A stretch of DNA of 39,217 nt from an uncultured Flavobacteriia bacterium (GTDB lineage: Bacteria; Bacteroidota; Bacteroidia; Flavobacteriales; Flavobacteriaceae), in NCBI GenBank assembly GCA_946482495.1, contig CAMLRV010000002.1:1-39217 (forward strand), given 5' to 3'. Positions 8,203 to 16,209 of the stretch are shown piece by piece; the first letter of the stretch is position 1, and every line of letters starts with the position of its first letter. Under the pieces are notes generated by a model. It was given only the letters and a program-made list of their open reading frames with translations. It had not been told where the DNA came from and did no database searches. The translations under genes and the position numbers were made by a program.

Positions 8203-11200
8203 ATGAGTAACCATTACCGTTGCATAACTTCGGCATTTGTTGTGTCATTGTTTGCTTTATCTAGTTTCGCTCAAGAAACGGATAAAAATGTAAATCAAAA
8301 AAATCTTGGAGAAAATGGCCTACCAAATTTAATTACCTTCAAAGAAAACACTGTGTATAAAAGCTCAGATTTTAAAAAAATTTTCCAAGACCAATTAGGT
8401 TTGAAACAAAATGAAAGTTTTTCAAAAATTAAAACCGAATCTGATGGAGATGGTTTTACACACGAAAAATTTCAATTATTCCACCAAGGATTAAAAGTTG
8501 AATTTGCTACGTATATGATGCATTCAAAAAACGGCAAACTATCTTCTATGAGTGGTGAATTTTACAACATTGGGGAGTTAAAAACTACTCCAGCAATTTC
8601 TTCAGAAGACGCTCTTAATAGAGCAACTAGTCAAATAGGAGCTACAAAATATCTTTGGGAAAATCAAGCTGAAGCTGACCAAATTGGATATCAAAAACCG
8701 CAAGGTGAATTACTTCTATTACCATTAATGCCTGAAGCAGGCAAATCAAAAACTTCAACGGATATTAGACTGGCCTATAAATTTGATATTTATGCTACTA
8801 GCCCAGTAAGTAGAGGTGATGTTTATGTAGATGCTATCACTGGAGAAGTGTTATTTTACAATGCAACAATTAAACATTTAGGAGAACATGCACATGGTAT
8901 AACAACTACGAAAAAAGGTTTTACTAAAAACATACAAAAACCTGAATTTTCTGATCTTTTTAAAAATAATTCTGCATTTGTTGCTGGAACTGCCGCAACT
9001 CGTTATAGTGGATCTCAATCAATAGAAACAACTCTAACAAGTGGAAGTTATAAACTTAAAGATGCTACAAGAGGATTAGGTGTTGATACTTACAACATGC
9101 AAATGGGTATTAACTATAATGCTGCTGTTGATTTTTCTGATGTAGATAATAATTGGACTGCTTCTGAATTTAATAATACTGCCAAAGACAATGCCGCACT
9201 AGATGCACATTGGGCCGCAGAAAAAACATACGATTTTTTCAAAGTTACATTCAACAGAAACAGTTATGATAATTCAGGTGCAAAAATTAAAAGTTATGTG
9301 CATTTTGATTTAGTAGAATATGGATATCCAAATCAAGACAATGCTTTTTGGGATGGTTCTAGAATGACTTATGGTGACGGAACTTCACTTCAACCATTAA
9401 CTTCTATCGATGTGGCTGCGCACGAAATTGGTCATGCAATTTGTACGTATTCTGCAAATTTAGCTTACCAAAGAGAATCTGGAGCGATGAATGAAGGGTT
9501 TTCAGATATTTGGGCTGCTTGCGTGGAATATTATGCAGCACCAAACAAACAAACATGGGTATTGGCTGAAGATATTGGTGGACCAATTCGTTCTTTTTCG
9601 AATCCAAATTCAAAAAGTCAGCCAGATACTTACGGAGGTACATACTGGAAAAATGTAAACTGTGGTACACCAACACAAAATAATGATTACTGTGGTGTAC
9701 ACACTAATTCTGGAGTATTAAATCACTGGTTTTATATTCTTTCTATTGGTAAATCTGGAACAAACGATATTGGAAATGCCTTCAATGTAACTGGAATTAC
9801 TATTGAGAAAGCAGGTAGAATTGCTTATCGTTTAGAAACCGTTTATTTATCTGCAAATTCGACGTATGCTGATGCTAGAACTCACGGAATTCAATCTGCA
9901 ATCGATTTATTTGGTGCTGGTTCTGCAGAAGTAATTGCTACTACTAATGCTTGGTATGCAGTAGGAATTGGAGCTGCTTATGTTGGTCCTTCAGACACGA
10001 TTGCTCCATCTGCTCCAACTAGTTTAGCGGCTTCAGGAACTACTCAAACAACTACTAATTTATCTTGGACAGCTTCTACTGATAATGTGGGTGTGACTGG
10101 TTACGATGTTTACAGAGGAACTACTTTGCTAACAACTGTTACAGGAACAAGTTATACAGCTTCAGGATTAACAGCTTCAACAGCATATTCTTTCTCTGTG
10201 AAAGCAAAAGATGCAGCCGGAAATATCTCTGCAGCAAGTAATATTGTAAATGTAACAACTTTAGCTCCAGTTGCCGATACAGTTGCCCCTTCAGCGCCAT
10301 CAAACTTAACAGCTTCTGGAACAACTCAAACATCAACCAATTTATCTTGGACAGCTTCTACAGATAATGTAGGTGTTACGGGATACGATGTATACAGAGG
10401 AACAACATTTTTAACAACAGTAACTGGAACAAGTTATACTGCAACTGGATTAACAGCTGCAACAGCCTATACGTTTTCAGTAAATGCAAAAGATGCTGCA
10501 GGAAATATTTCGGCTTCAAGTAATGTGGTAAATGTGACAACTTCATCTACATCAATTACGTATTGTAATTCAAAAGGAAACAGTGTAGCAGATGAATATA
10601 TTGATTATGTATCAATTGGTGGAATTTCTAACGCAACTGGGGCTAATGCCGGTTACGGTAACTTCACAAACCTAGTTGGAAATCTTTCTTATGGTGCCAA
10701 TCCACTTATTGTTAGTGCCGGATTTACAGGTTTAGCTTATACAGAATATTGGGCGATATGGATCGACTTCAACAAAAATGGAGTATTTGAAACTTCTGAA
10801 AAAGTGGAATCAGGATCTTCTTCAAGTAGCGCAAACTTAACTGGAACAGTAAATGTACCAACAACTGCTCTAGCAGGTACAACAAGAATGAGAGTTTCGA
10901 TGAAATATAATGCAGCGCCAACTGCTTGCGAAACTTTTGCTTATGGAGAAGTAGAAGATTATACGGTAAATATTGGTGGATCTAGTATTACAGAAATTAG
11001 CACAAATGCATTTACAAATGAATCATCAAATATTTATGACTTCACAATTTATCCAAATCCAGTAGTGAATACATTACATATTTCTTTACAGGATGATAGA
11101 ACAACATCTTTCAAAATTTATAATTTATTGGGACAAGAAGTTAAAAGTGGAAACGCAAGTCAAACTGAAATCAATGTTTCTAATTTAAATTCTGGAATTT

Positions 11201-11259
11201 ACATTTTCGAAATGAATGATGGCCAAAAAACCATTACAAAGAAATTCATTAAAAAATAA
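8203..11259 (+). CDS. Secreted M4 (thermolysin-like) zinc metalloprotease with tandem FN3, GEVED and T9SS sorting domain
   Basis: A 1018-aa paralogue of the M4 protease at 548, similar over the signal peptide, FTP/PepSY propeptide and catalytic domain. Catalytic residues are intact: HEIGH at 407-411, E431 in MNEGFSD and H500 in CGVHTNSG. The C-terminal architecture differs: two FN3 modules in direct tandem (about 597-688 and 691-782), one GEVED of the second subtype (about 787-925), and a T9SS type A tail from TIYPNP near 948 ending KKFIKK. Compared with the neighbouring genes it lacks the first GEVED subtype between the FN3 modules, as if that module was deleted. It is expected to act outside the cell as a general endopeptidase. 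Like the other two it has its own promoter, leader and terminator. Confidence 0.95.
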   Translation: MSNHYRCITSAFVVSLFALSSFAQETDKNVNQKNLGENGLPNLITFKENTVYKSSDFKKIFQDQLGLKQNESFSKIKTESDGDGFTHEKFQLFHQGLKVEFATYMMHSKNGKLSSMSGEFYNIGELKTTPAISSEDALNRATSQIGATKYLWENQAEADQIGYQKPQGELLLLPLMPEAGKSKTSTDIRLAYKFDIYATSPVSRGDVYVDAITGEVLFYNATIKHLGEHAHGITTTKKGFTKNIQKPEFSDLFKNNSAFVAGTAATRYSGSQSIETTLTSGSYKLKDATRGLGVDTYNMQMGINYNAAVDFSDVDNNWTASEFNNTAKDNAALDAHWAAEKTYDFFKVTFNRNSYDNSGAKIKSYVHFDLVEYGYPNQDNAFWDGSRMTYGDGTSLQPLTSIDVAAHEIGHAICTYSANLAYQRESGAMNEGFSDIWAACVEYYAAPNKQTWVLAEDIGGPIRSFSNPNSKSQPDTYGGTYWKNVNCGTPTQNNDYCGVHTNSGVLNHWFYILSIGKSGTNDIGNAFNVTGITIEKAGRIAYRLETVYLSANSTYADARTHGIQSAIDLFGAGSAEVIATTNAWYAVGIGAAYVGPSDTIAPSAPTSLAASGTTQTTTNLSWTASTDNVGVTGYDVYRGTTLLTTVTGTSYTASGLTASTAYSFSVKAKDAAGNISAASNIVNVTTLAPVADTVAPSAPSNLTASGTTQTSTNLSWTASTDNVGVTGYDVYRGTTFLTTVTGTSYTATGLTAATAYTFSVNAKDAAGNISASSNVVNVTTSSTSITYCNSKGNSVADEYIDYVSIGGISNATGANAGYGNFTNLVGNLSYGANPLIVSAGFTGLAYTEYWAIWIDFNKNGVFETSEKVESGSSSSSANLTGTVNVPTTALAGTTRMRVSMKYNAAPTACETFAYGEVEDYTVNIGGSSITEISTNAFTNESSNIYDFTIYPNPVVNTLHISLQDDRTTSFKIYNLLGQEVKSGNASQTEINVSNLNSGIYIFEMNDGQKTITKKFIKK

Positions 11260-11278
11260 TTTTTTAGTTTAGTATCTT

Positions 11279-11308
11279 AAAACGTCTCGAATTTCGGGGC
11301 GTTTTTTT
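11279..11308 (+). terminator. Terminator of the second M4 protease gene
   Basis: A 12-bp stem, 11279-11290 with 11294-11305, contains two G-U pairs. It has a 3-base loop and a T run to 11308. The arm (AAAACGTCTCGA) is similar to the terminator after the paralogous protease at 4073, so the duplicated segment probably included the 3' region. Confidence 0.8.
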
Positions 11309-11325
11309 ATTCCATTAAGTTAAAG

Positions 11326-11333
11326 TAATTTTG
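11326..11333 (+). promoter_or_regulatory. -7 promoter box for the rRNA methyltransferase gene
   Basis: TAATTTTG is a perfect match to TAnnTTTG. It places the transcription start near 11339, so the in-frame TTG at 11331 would lie upstream of the mRNA start. The ATG at 11349 is therefore preferred as the start codon. Confidence 0.6.
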
Positions 11334-11348
11334 CAAAAAATATATGTA

Positions 11349-12515
11349 ATGAGTTTTCCAAAAGTAATTTTAAAAGCAGGTAAAGAAAAATCAATTCAAC
11401 GTCGTCATCCTTGGGTATTTAGTGGAGCCGTTTATGGCGTTACACAAGAATTAACCGATGGAGAAATGGTGGATGTAGTGGATGCCAAAAACAATCATTT
11501 AGGAACTGGATATTTTAGTGACAAAGGAAGTATTGTGGTTCGAATTTTGACATTTGGTGAAGAAACTTTTTCAGATACTTTTTGGAAAGAAAAATTGCAA
11601 TCGGCTTGGTTTTTACGTACACAATTATTGGATTTAAATGTCACAAATGCCTTACGGGTTGTGCATGGAGAAGGTGATGGTATTTCAGGATTAATCATTG
11701 ATTATTACAATAAAAATTGGGTTATTCAAGCACATTCTACAGGAGTTTTTCTTCAAATGGATAAAATTGCTAAAGCAATTCAGGCCAACTTTCCAGATTA
11801 TTGTGAAACGATTTATTGTAAAAGTTCAGGAACTTTACCCAACACAGGAACCGATTATTTCTTATTTGGAAATAACAAGGAAACAGTAGCCAAAGAAAAT
11901 AATATTTTGTTTTCAGTCAATTGGGTTGAAGGTCAAAAAACAGGTTTCTTCTTAGATCAGAGAGACAATAGGAAATTATTAGCTGAATTCTCTAAAGGGA
12001 AAAAAGTATTAAACACATTTTGTTACACAGGTGGTTTTTCTATTTATGCAATGAGTGCTGGAGCGGAATTAGTGACATCAGTAGATATTTCTCAAAAAGC
12101 AGTTGATTTAGCTGCAAGTAATATGGAATTGAATTTTCCAAAATCGAACCATAAAGCGGTGGCTGATGATGTGTTCAATTTCATGAGAGAAAATCATCAA
12201 ATTTATGATGTAATTGTATTAGACCCGCCAGCTTTCGCGAAAAGCATCAAAAGTAAACATACGGCAACTCAAGCCTACAAACGTTTGAATATAGCAGGTT
12301 TAAAAGCCTTAGCTCCAAACGGAATTTTATTCACGTTCTCCTGTTCTCAAGTTATTGATGATGTGTTGTTTTACAATACAGTTGCAGCTGCTGCCATCGA
12401 ATCGGGAAGAAATATCAGAGTGTTGCATAAATTAGAACAAGGTCCAGATCATCCAACCAATATTTATCATCCTGAAGGGCATTACTTAAAAGGTTTGGTA
12501 CTGTTTGTAGAATAA
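11349..12515 (+). CDS. rlmI: RlmI-like class I SAM-dependent rRNA methyltransferase
   Basis: A 388-aa methyltransferase of the family containing E. coli RlmI, which makes 5-methylcytosine in 23S rRNA. The N-terminal PUA-like part includes HPWVFSGAV, typical of the family. The Rossmann-fold domain shows the SAM-binding motif NTFCYTGGFSIYA (about 222-234), the acidic SDV/VDI strand, and DPPAFAKS (from D292). The late motif FSCSQ contributes the cysteine used by this group. The start was moved to the ATG at 11349 because a perfect -7 box overlaps the upstream TTG. The next gene follows 8 bases later, suggesting cotranscription. The exact rRNA target cannot be read from the sequence. Confidence 0.88.
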   Translation: MSFPKVILKAGKEKSIQRRHPWVFSGAVYGVTQELTDGEMVDVVDAKNNHLGTGYFSDKGSIVVRILTFGEETFSDTFWKEKLQSAWFLRTQLLDLNVTNALRVVHGEGDGISGLIIDYYNKNWVIQAHSTGVFLQMDKIAKAIQANFPDYCETIYCKSSGTLPNTGTDYFLFGNNKETVAKENNILFSVNWVEGQKTGFFLDQRDNRKLLAEFSKGKKVLNTFCYTGGFSIYAMSAGAELVTSVDISQKAVDLAASNMELNFPKSNHKAVADDVFNFMRENHQIYDVIVLDPPAFAKSIKSKHTATQAYKRLNIAGLKALAPNGILFTFSCSQVIDDVLFYNTVAAAAIESGRNIRVLHKLEQGPDHPTNIYHPEGHYLKGLVLFVE

Positions 12516-12523
12516 TTTGAGGC

Positions 12524-12988
12524 ATGAATTTTTATCAAAAATTTATAAAAGAACTATCAACTAGTTTAAAATTTGTAGCTTTACTTAGCGTGACGTTTCA
12601 GATTTTATTGATTTCAATCCTTCTTTTTAAAGTTTGCGATTCAGATATTTTATTTCCTTTCATTGTAATTTTTTATTTTTTTATAATTGTAATTGGATTT
12701 AGTAGATATGTTGAAGTCAAATCTAAAAACATAAAAGAAAAATTTTTAAATTTCTTTTTGTTGTTAAATTGTTTTCCTTTTATAATTGGAGTTTTAATAT
12801 TACTACTTTTATCTTATTTGGCATTAAAACCAGAACCAAAGCCTGTAGAAATCGACCCGCAAGATGTACGAGTTATTGTCATTGATAAAAACGGGAATAA
12901 GATTGAAAAAGGTAGTGATGAAATAAATATTGACTTTAAGAATAAAAAACTCAAGGACAGTATTATACAAGTGAAATTTGAAAAATAA
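12524..12988 (+). CDS. Small membrane protein of unknown function
   Basis: I do not recognise a family for this 154-aa protein. About three hydrophobic segments are visible (roughly residues 17-37, 42-60 and 74-98). They are followed by a hydrophilic C-terminal tail beginning KPEPKPVEIDPQDV and containing short beta-like segments (VRVIVIDKNGNK, IIQVKFEK). It starts 8 bases after the methyltransferase stop, so it is probably read from the same mRNA. It is closed by the convergent terminator at 13056. No catalytic motif is seen. The tail could be a small soluble domain on one side of the membrane. Confidence 0.65.
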   Translation: MNFYQKFIKELSTSLKFVALLSVTFQILLISILLFKVCDSDILFPFIVIFYFFIIVIGFSRYVEVKSKNIKEKFLNFFLLLNCFPFIIGVLILLLLSYLALKPEPKPVEIDPQDVRVIVIDKNGNKIEKGSDEINIDFKNKKLKDSIIQVKFEK

Positions 12989-13054
12989 TGTTTAAAAAAT
13001 GTCACATTATAAAATCAAAAAAACAATTACTCGGTTAGAATTTTATTTAAAATA

Positions 13055-13088
13055 AAAAACCCTGCAAATTTAAACTTGCAGGGTTTTT
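13055..13088. terminator. Bidirectional terminator between convergent genes
   Basis: A 13-bp perfect stem, 13055-13067 with 13076-13088, has A/T runs at both ends around CCCTGCAA/TTGCAGGG and an 8-base loop. It sits between the membrane protein (plus strand) and fumarase (minus strand) and can stop transcription in both directions. Confidence 0.85.
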
Positions 13089-13104
13089 CTTTATACTTAA
13101 TAAA

Positions 13105-14706
13105 TTACAAATTCGCAAAGAAATCATTTCCTTTATCATCCGTAATAATGAACGCAGGGAAATCTTTCACTGTAATTTTACGAACCGCTTCCATTCCTAA
13201 TTCTTCAAAGTCAACCACTTCAACCGATAAGATATTTTCTTTGGCTAAAATAGCCGCAGGTCCACCAATAGAACCTAAATAGAAACCACCATATTTCTGA
13301 CAAGCGTTCATCACATCTTTACTTCTGTTTCCTTTCGCCAACATAATCATACTTCCACCTGCAGCTTGGAATTCATCTACATAAACGTCCATTCTTCCTG
13401 CAGTTGTTGGTCCGAAACTTCCTGAAGGCATTCCGTCTGGAGTTTTTGCAGGACCAGCATAATACACTGGATGATTTTTGAAATACTCTGGCATCGGTTG
13501 CCCAGCATCTAAAATTTCTTTGATTTTTGCATGAGCAATATCACGAGCCACAATTAACGTTCCGTTTAATTTTAAACGTGTTTTAATTGGATATTTTGAT
13601 AACTCGGTTAAGACTTCTTGCATTGGTCTGTTTAAATCGATTTCTACTGCTGGTTCTAAATGCGGTGCTGTAGCTGGTAAATACTGACCTGGATTGGTTT
13701 CTAATTGCTCTAAGAAAATTCCATCTTTTGTGATTTTTCCTTTGATATTTCTATCCGCTGAACAAGAAACTCCCATTCCAACCGGACAAGAAGCAGCATG
13801 ACGTGGTAAACGAATTACACGCACATCATGTGTTAAATATTTTCCGCCAAATTGGGCTCCAATTTGACTTTCTTGACAAATTTGTTGTACTCTTTTTTCC
13901 CATTCTAAATCTCGGAAAGCCTGACCAGCCATGTTTCCAGTTGTTGGAAGATTATCATAATAACCTGCTGATGCTTTTTTCACAGCTGCTAAATTAGCTT
14001 CTGCAGAAGTTCCACCAATTACTAATGCTAAGTGATATGGCGGACATGCAGCAGTTCCTAAATCCATAATACGTTCACGAACAAATTCGTCTAATGATTT
14101 CTCATTTAAAAGCGATTTTGTTTTTTGGTATAAGAATGTTTTATTGGCCGAACCGCCACCTTTTGTTAAAAATAAGAACTCATAAGAAGTTCCTTTTTTA
14201 GCATAAATATCAATTTGAGCAGGTAAGTTAGAACCCGAATTTTTTTCTTCAAACATCGAAATTGGAACAATTTGCGAATAACGAAGGTTTTTATTTTGAT
14301 AGGTATTGTAAATTCCTTTCGATAACCATTCTCCGTCATCTACACCAGTATATACGTTTTCACCTTTTTTAGCTACAACAATTGCTGTTCCGGTATCTTG
14401 GCAAGAAGGCAATTGACCTTCCACCGCAACAGCAGCATTTTGTAATAAATTATACGCCACAAATCGGTCATTGTCCGTAGCTTCTGGGTCTTCAATAATG
14501 TTTCGTAGTTTTTGTAAATGTGCCGAACGCAACATGAAAGACACATCGTCCATCGCTTCTTGCGCTAACAATTCTAATCCTTTCGGATCTACAACTAAAA
14601 TTTCTCTGTCGCCAAATTGCTCAACTTTTACAAAATCTGAAGTTAATTTTTTGTATTGTGTATCGTCTTTTAAAATTGGATACGAGTCTTGATATAAAAA
14701 GTCCAT
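13105..14706 (-). CDS. fumA: Class I (iron-sulfur) fumarate hydratase
   Basis: A 533-aa single-chain class I fumarase, which interconverts fumarate and malate in the TCA cycle with a 4Fe-4S cluster. The three expected cluster cysteines are present at positions close to those of E. coli FumA: C102 in PSCQDTGT, C221 in GTAACPPYH and C315 in GVSCSADR. The C-terminal beta domain shows [16 protein letters not shown] and the block around GPTTAGRMD. Length is as expected for the fused alpha-plus-beta form. Upstream on the minus strand a near-consensus -7 box (TAACTTTA, 14726-14733) could be its promoter. It receives fumarate from the TCA cycle and also from the tyrosine pathway encoded about 9 kb away. 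It is most likely monocistronic. Confidence 0.93.
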   Translation of the reverse strand: MDFLYQDSYPILKDDTQYKKLTSDFVKVEQFGDREILVVDPKGLELLAQEAMDDVSFMLRSAHLQKLRNIIEDPEATDNDRFVAYNLLQNAAVAVEGQLPSCQDTGTAIVVAKKGENVYTGVDDGEWLSKGIYNTYQNKNLRYSQIVPISMFEEKNSGSNLPAQIDIYAKKGTSYEFLFLTKGGGSANKTFLYQKTKSLLNEKSLDEFVRERIMDLGTAACPPYHLALVIGGTSAEANLAAVKKASAGYYDNLPTTGNMAGQAFRDLEWEKRVQQICQESQIGAQFGGKYLTHDVRVIRLPRHAASCPVGMGVSCSADRNIKGKITKDGIFLEQLETNPGQYLPATAPHLEPAVEIDLNRPMQEVLTELSKYPIKTRLKLNGTLIVARDIAHAKIKEILDAGQPMPEYFKNHPVYYAGPAKTPDGMPSGSFGPTTAGRMDVYVDEFQAAGGSMIMLAKGNRSKDVMNACQKYGGFYLGSIGGPAAILAKENILSVEVVDFEELGMEAVRKITVKDFPAFIITDDKGNDFFANL

Positions 14707-14740
14707 TTGTGTATGTTTTGAAATGTAAAGTTATGAATAA

Positions 14741-14767
14741 CCTGCAAGGTTTCCAAAACCTTGTAGG
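14741..14767. repeat. Intergenic palindrome CCTGCAAGGTTT...AAACCTTGTAGG
   Basis: Arms 14741-14752 and 14756-14767 pair over 12 positions with one G-U and a 3-base loop. It lies between the lipoprotein stop and the fumarase start. There is no T run on the minus strand, so it is not a normal terminator. It resembles a REP-type palindromic element and shares CCTGCAA with the terminator at the other end of fumarase. Confidence 0.55.
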
Positions 14768-14775
14768 GATTTCAA

Positions 14776-15615
14776 TTATTCAATCCTTTTTTGTTTTAGG
14801 ATTGGATTGTTTTCAATAAAATCGTAACCAATATCTATCGTTTTTGAAGTATTGTCTTTGTAATTGATTTGATAATATCTTCCGTCTGAAACAATTGATT
14901 CTACATTATTCTCGCCCCAAGTAAAAAAATCTAAAGTATATTTTTTTATAAACTTAAAATTACCTTTAATTCCTTTTTCAAGTAAAATTTCTAGAAAATA
15001 GATTTCAGAATCTTCTAAAAAGATTGAATCATTGAATGTAGCAGACATTATACTACCTTTGAAATTAGAATCTAATTTTTTTTCCAAATGGCTTTTTTCG
15101 TATAAATTACTCAATTCTGTATATGCTTTGCGTAAATCAATTGGACAATTCATTTCTGATTCAATTGTTTTAACAATCTTGCCGTTTTTTATGAAAGTAA
15201 TATAATCAGTTGAAACATCTTCTTGATATGTGGTATATTTATCTTTTAATACATTAAAATTTAACTGATCAAATAAAGCAAAAATTTTATTAGTTTCATT
15301 TATGTCAATTAAACTTGTGTATAATCCTTTTGTTACGCTATTATATTCGGTAGATCTAAAATAAAATTCTCCATTTCTGTTTAAAAAGGTAGAATTAATA
15401 GGACATTCTCCAAAACATGAGCCTTGGTTAACTATAATAGCATCATAATTGGTTTCCTCTGTATGGATTTCTTTTTGAGAATTAGAATTATTCTGAATTT
15501 CACTTAAATTATTTTCTAGTTTAATAGAATCAATTTTATGAGACGTTATTTCATTTTTATTTATTTTACAAGAAACAAATATTGAAAGAAAGAGTAAGAT
15601 TATGTATTTTTTCAT
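14776..15615 (-). CDS. DUF6438-like lipoprotein
   Basis: A 279-aa predicted lipoprotein. The N-terminus MKKYIILLFLSIFVSC has a lipobox with C16 as the lipidated residue. Residues about 50-170 match the DUF6438 pattern as I know it: a hydrophobic strand, then GSCFGECP, a strand with Y and F, a GLYTSLID-like turn, and later CPIDLRKAYTELSNLY. The function of DUF6438 is unknown. The C-terminal third is unassigned. It begins 78 bases after the small membrane protein gene and may be the last gene of the long minus-strand operon. No terminator is evident in between. It probably faces the periplasm from the inner or outer membrane. Confidence 0.75.
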   Translation of the reverse strand: MKKYIILLFLSIFVSCKINKNEITSHKIDSIKLENNLSEIQNNSNSQKEIHTEETNYDAIIVNQGSCFGECPINSTFLNRNGEFYFRSTEYNSVTKGLYTSLIDINETNKIFALFDQLNFNVLKDKYTTYQEDVSTDYITFIKNGKIVKTIESEMNCPIDLRKAYTELSNLYEKSHLEKKLDSNFKGSIMSATFNDSIFLEDSEIYFLEILLEKGIKGNFKFIKKYTLDFFTWGENNVESIVSDGRYYQINYKDNTSKTIDIGYDFIENNPILKQKRIE

Positions 15616-15693
15616 AACTCTAATAACGGATTTTATGTCTAAATAGTATTTTGAATTTTTATCATCAAATCGAAAATGAAATATGAGATTATG

Positions 15694-16209
15694 TTAGTCA
15701 ATCTGAACTTTTTTAACTTCACCGTGATGTAAAAAATATTTATACTTTCCTAAAGTTACAAATTCAATTATTTCAATTGTATTGTTTTTATGAAATAAAA
15801 GTTCAACTAAGGAAGTAAAAGGAAAATCTTTTTTGATACTATTTTCTTGAGTAAACTTTAAAACTTGATTTTTAAGTATTAGTTTAATATAAGATTGGTG
15901 TTTAAAAGGATAGTGAAATTCAACTTTTATAATATCTTCATAATTAATTTTAACTTCTGAGTCTTTTATAATTCGAATCATATTCTCTTCTGTAAAAAGA
16001 ATTAAATTATCTTCAGTGTTGAATTTATTTAAAATGTAAACAAGAGATGAAATAACTAAAATGAAACAAACTATAAACCCAAATAAGCCATATATAAAGG
16101 ATATAGGCAAAAAAATAAATATAGTAATCAAAGCAAACAGATAGAATAGTTTGTCTTTGATAATTGTATTAAAATCACCGTAAAATTTATAATTATAGTC
16201 GCTTTTCAT
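15694..16209 (-). CDS. Small two-helix membrane protein, possibly PH-like
   Basis: A 171-aa protein with two adjacent hydrophobic segments (about residues 20-40 and 42-61) followed by a soluble beta-rich tail. The tail (TEENMIRIIKDSEVKINYED and a following basic strand) resembles bacterial PH-like membrane proteins, but this is weak. The start is placed at the ATG at 16209, which overlaps the stop of the upstream gene as TAATG. That arrangement fits translational coupling better than the longer frame starting at 16257, whose extra residues (rich in Cys and His) would lie inside the neighbour. No enzyme motif is seen. Confidence 0.7.
   Translation of the reverse strand: MKSDYNYKFYGDFNTIIKDKLFYLFALITIFIFLPISFIYGLFGFIVCFILVISSLVYILNKFNTEDNLILFTEENMIRIIKDSEVKINYEDIIKVEFHYPFKHQSYIKLILKNQVLKFTQENSIKKDFPFTSLVELLFHKNNTIEIIEFVTLGKYKYFLHHGEVKKVQID

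Noticed and set aside
9404..9676. Antisense open frames inside the protease genes and other conserved genes
   Set aside because: They lie opposite strongly supported coding sequence and lack promoters, leaders and recognisable domains.
11331..11348. TTG start for the rRNA methyltransferase
   Set aside because: The TTG is part of the -7 box TAATTTTG and would precede the transcription start; the ATG at 11349 follows directly.
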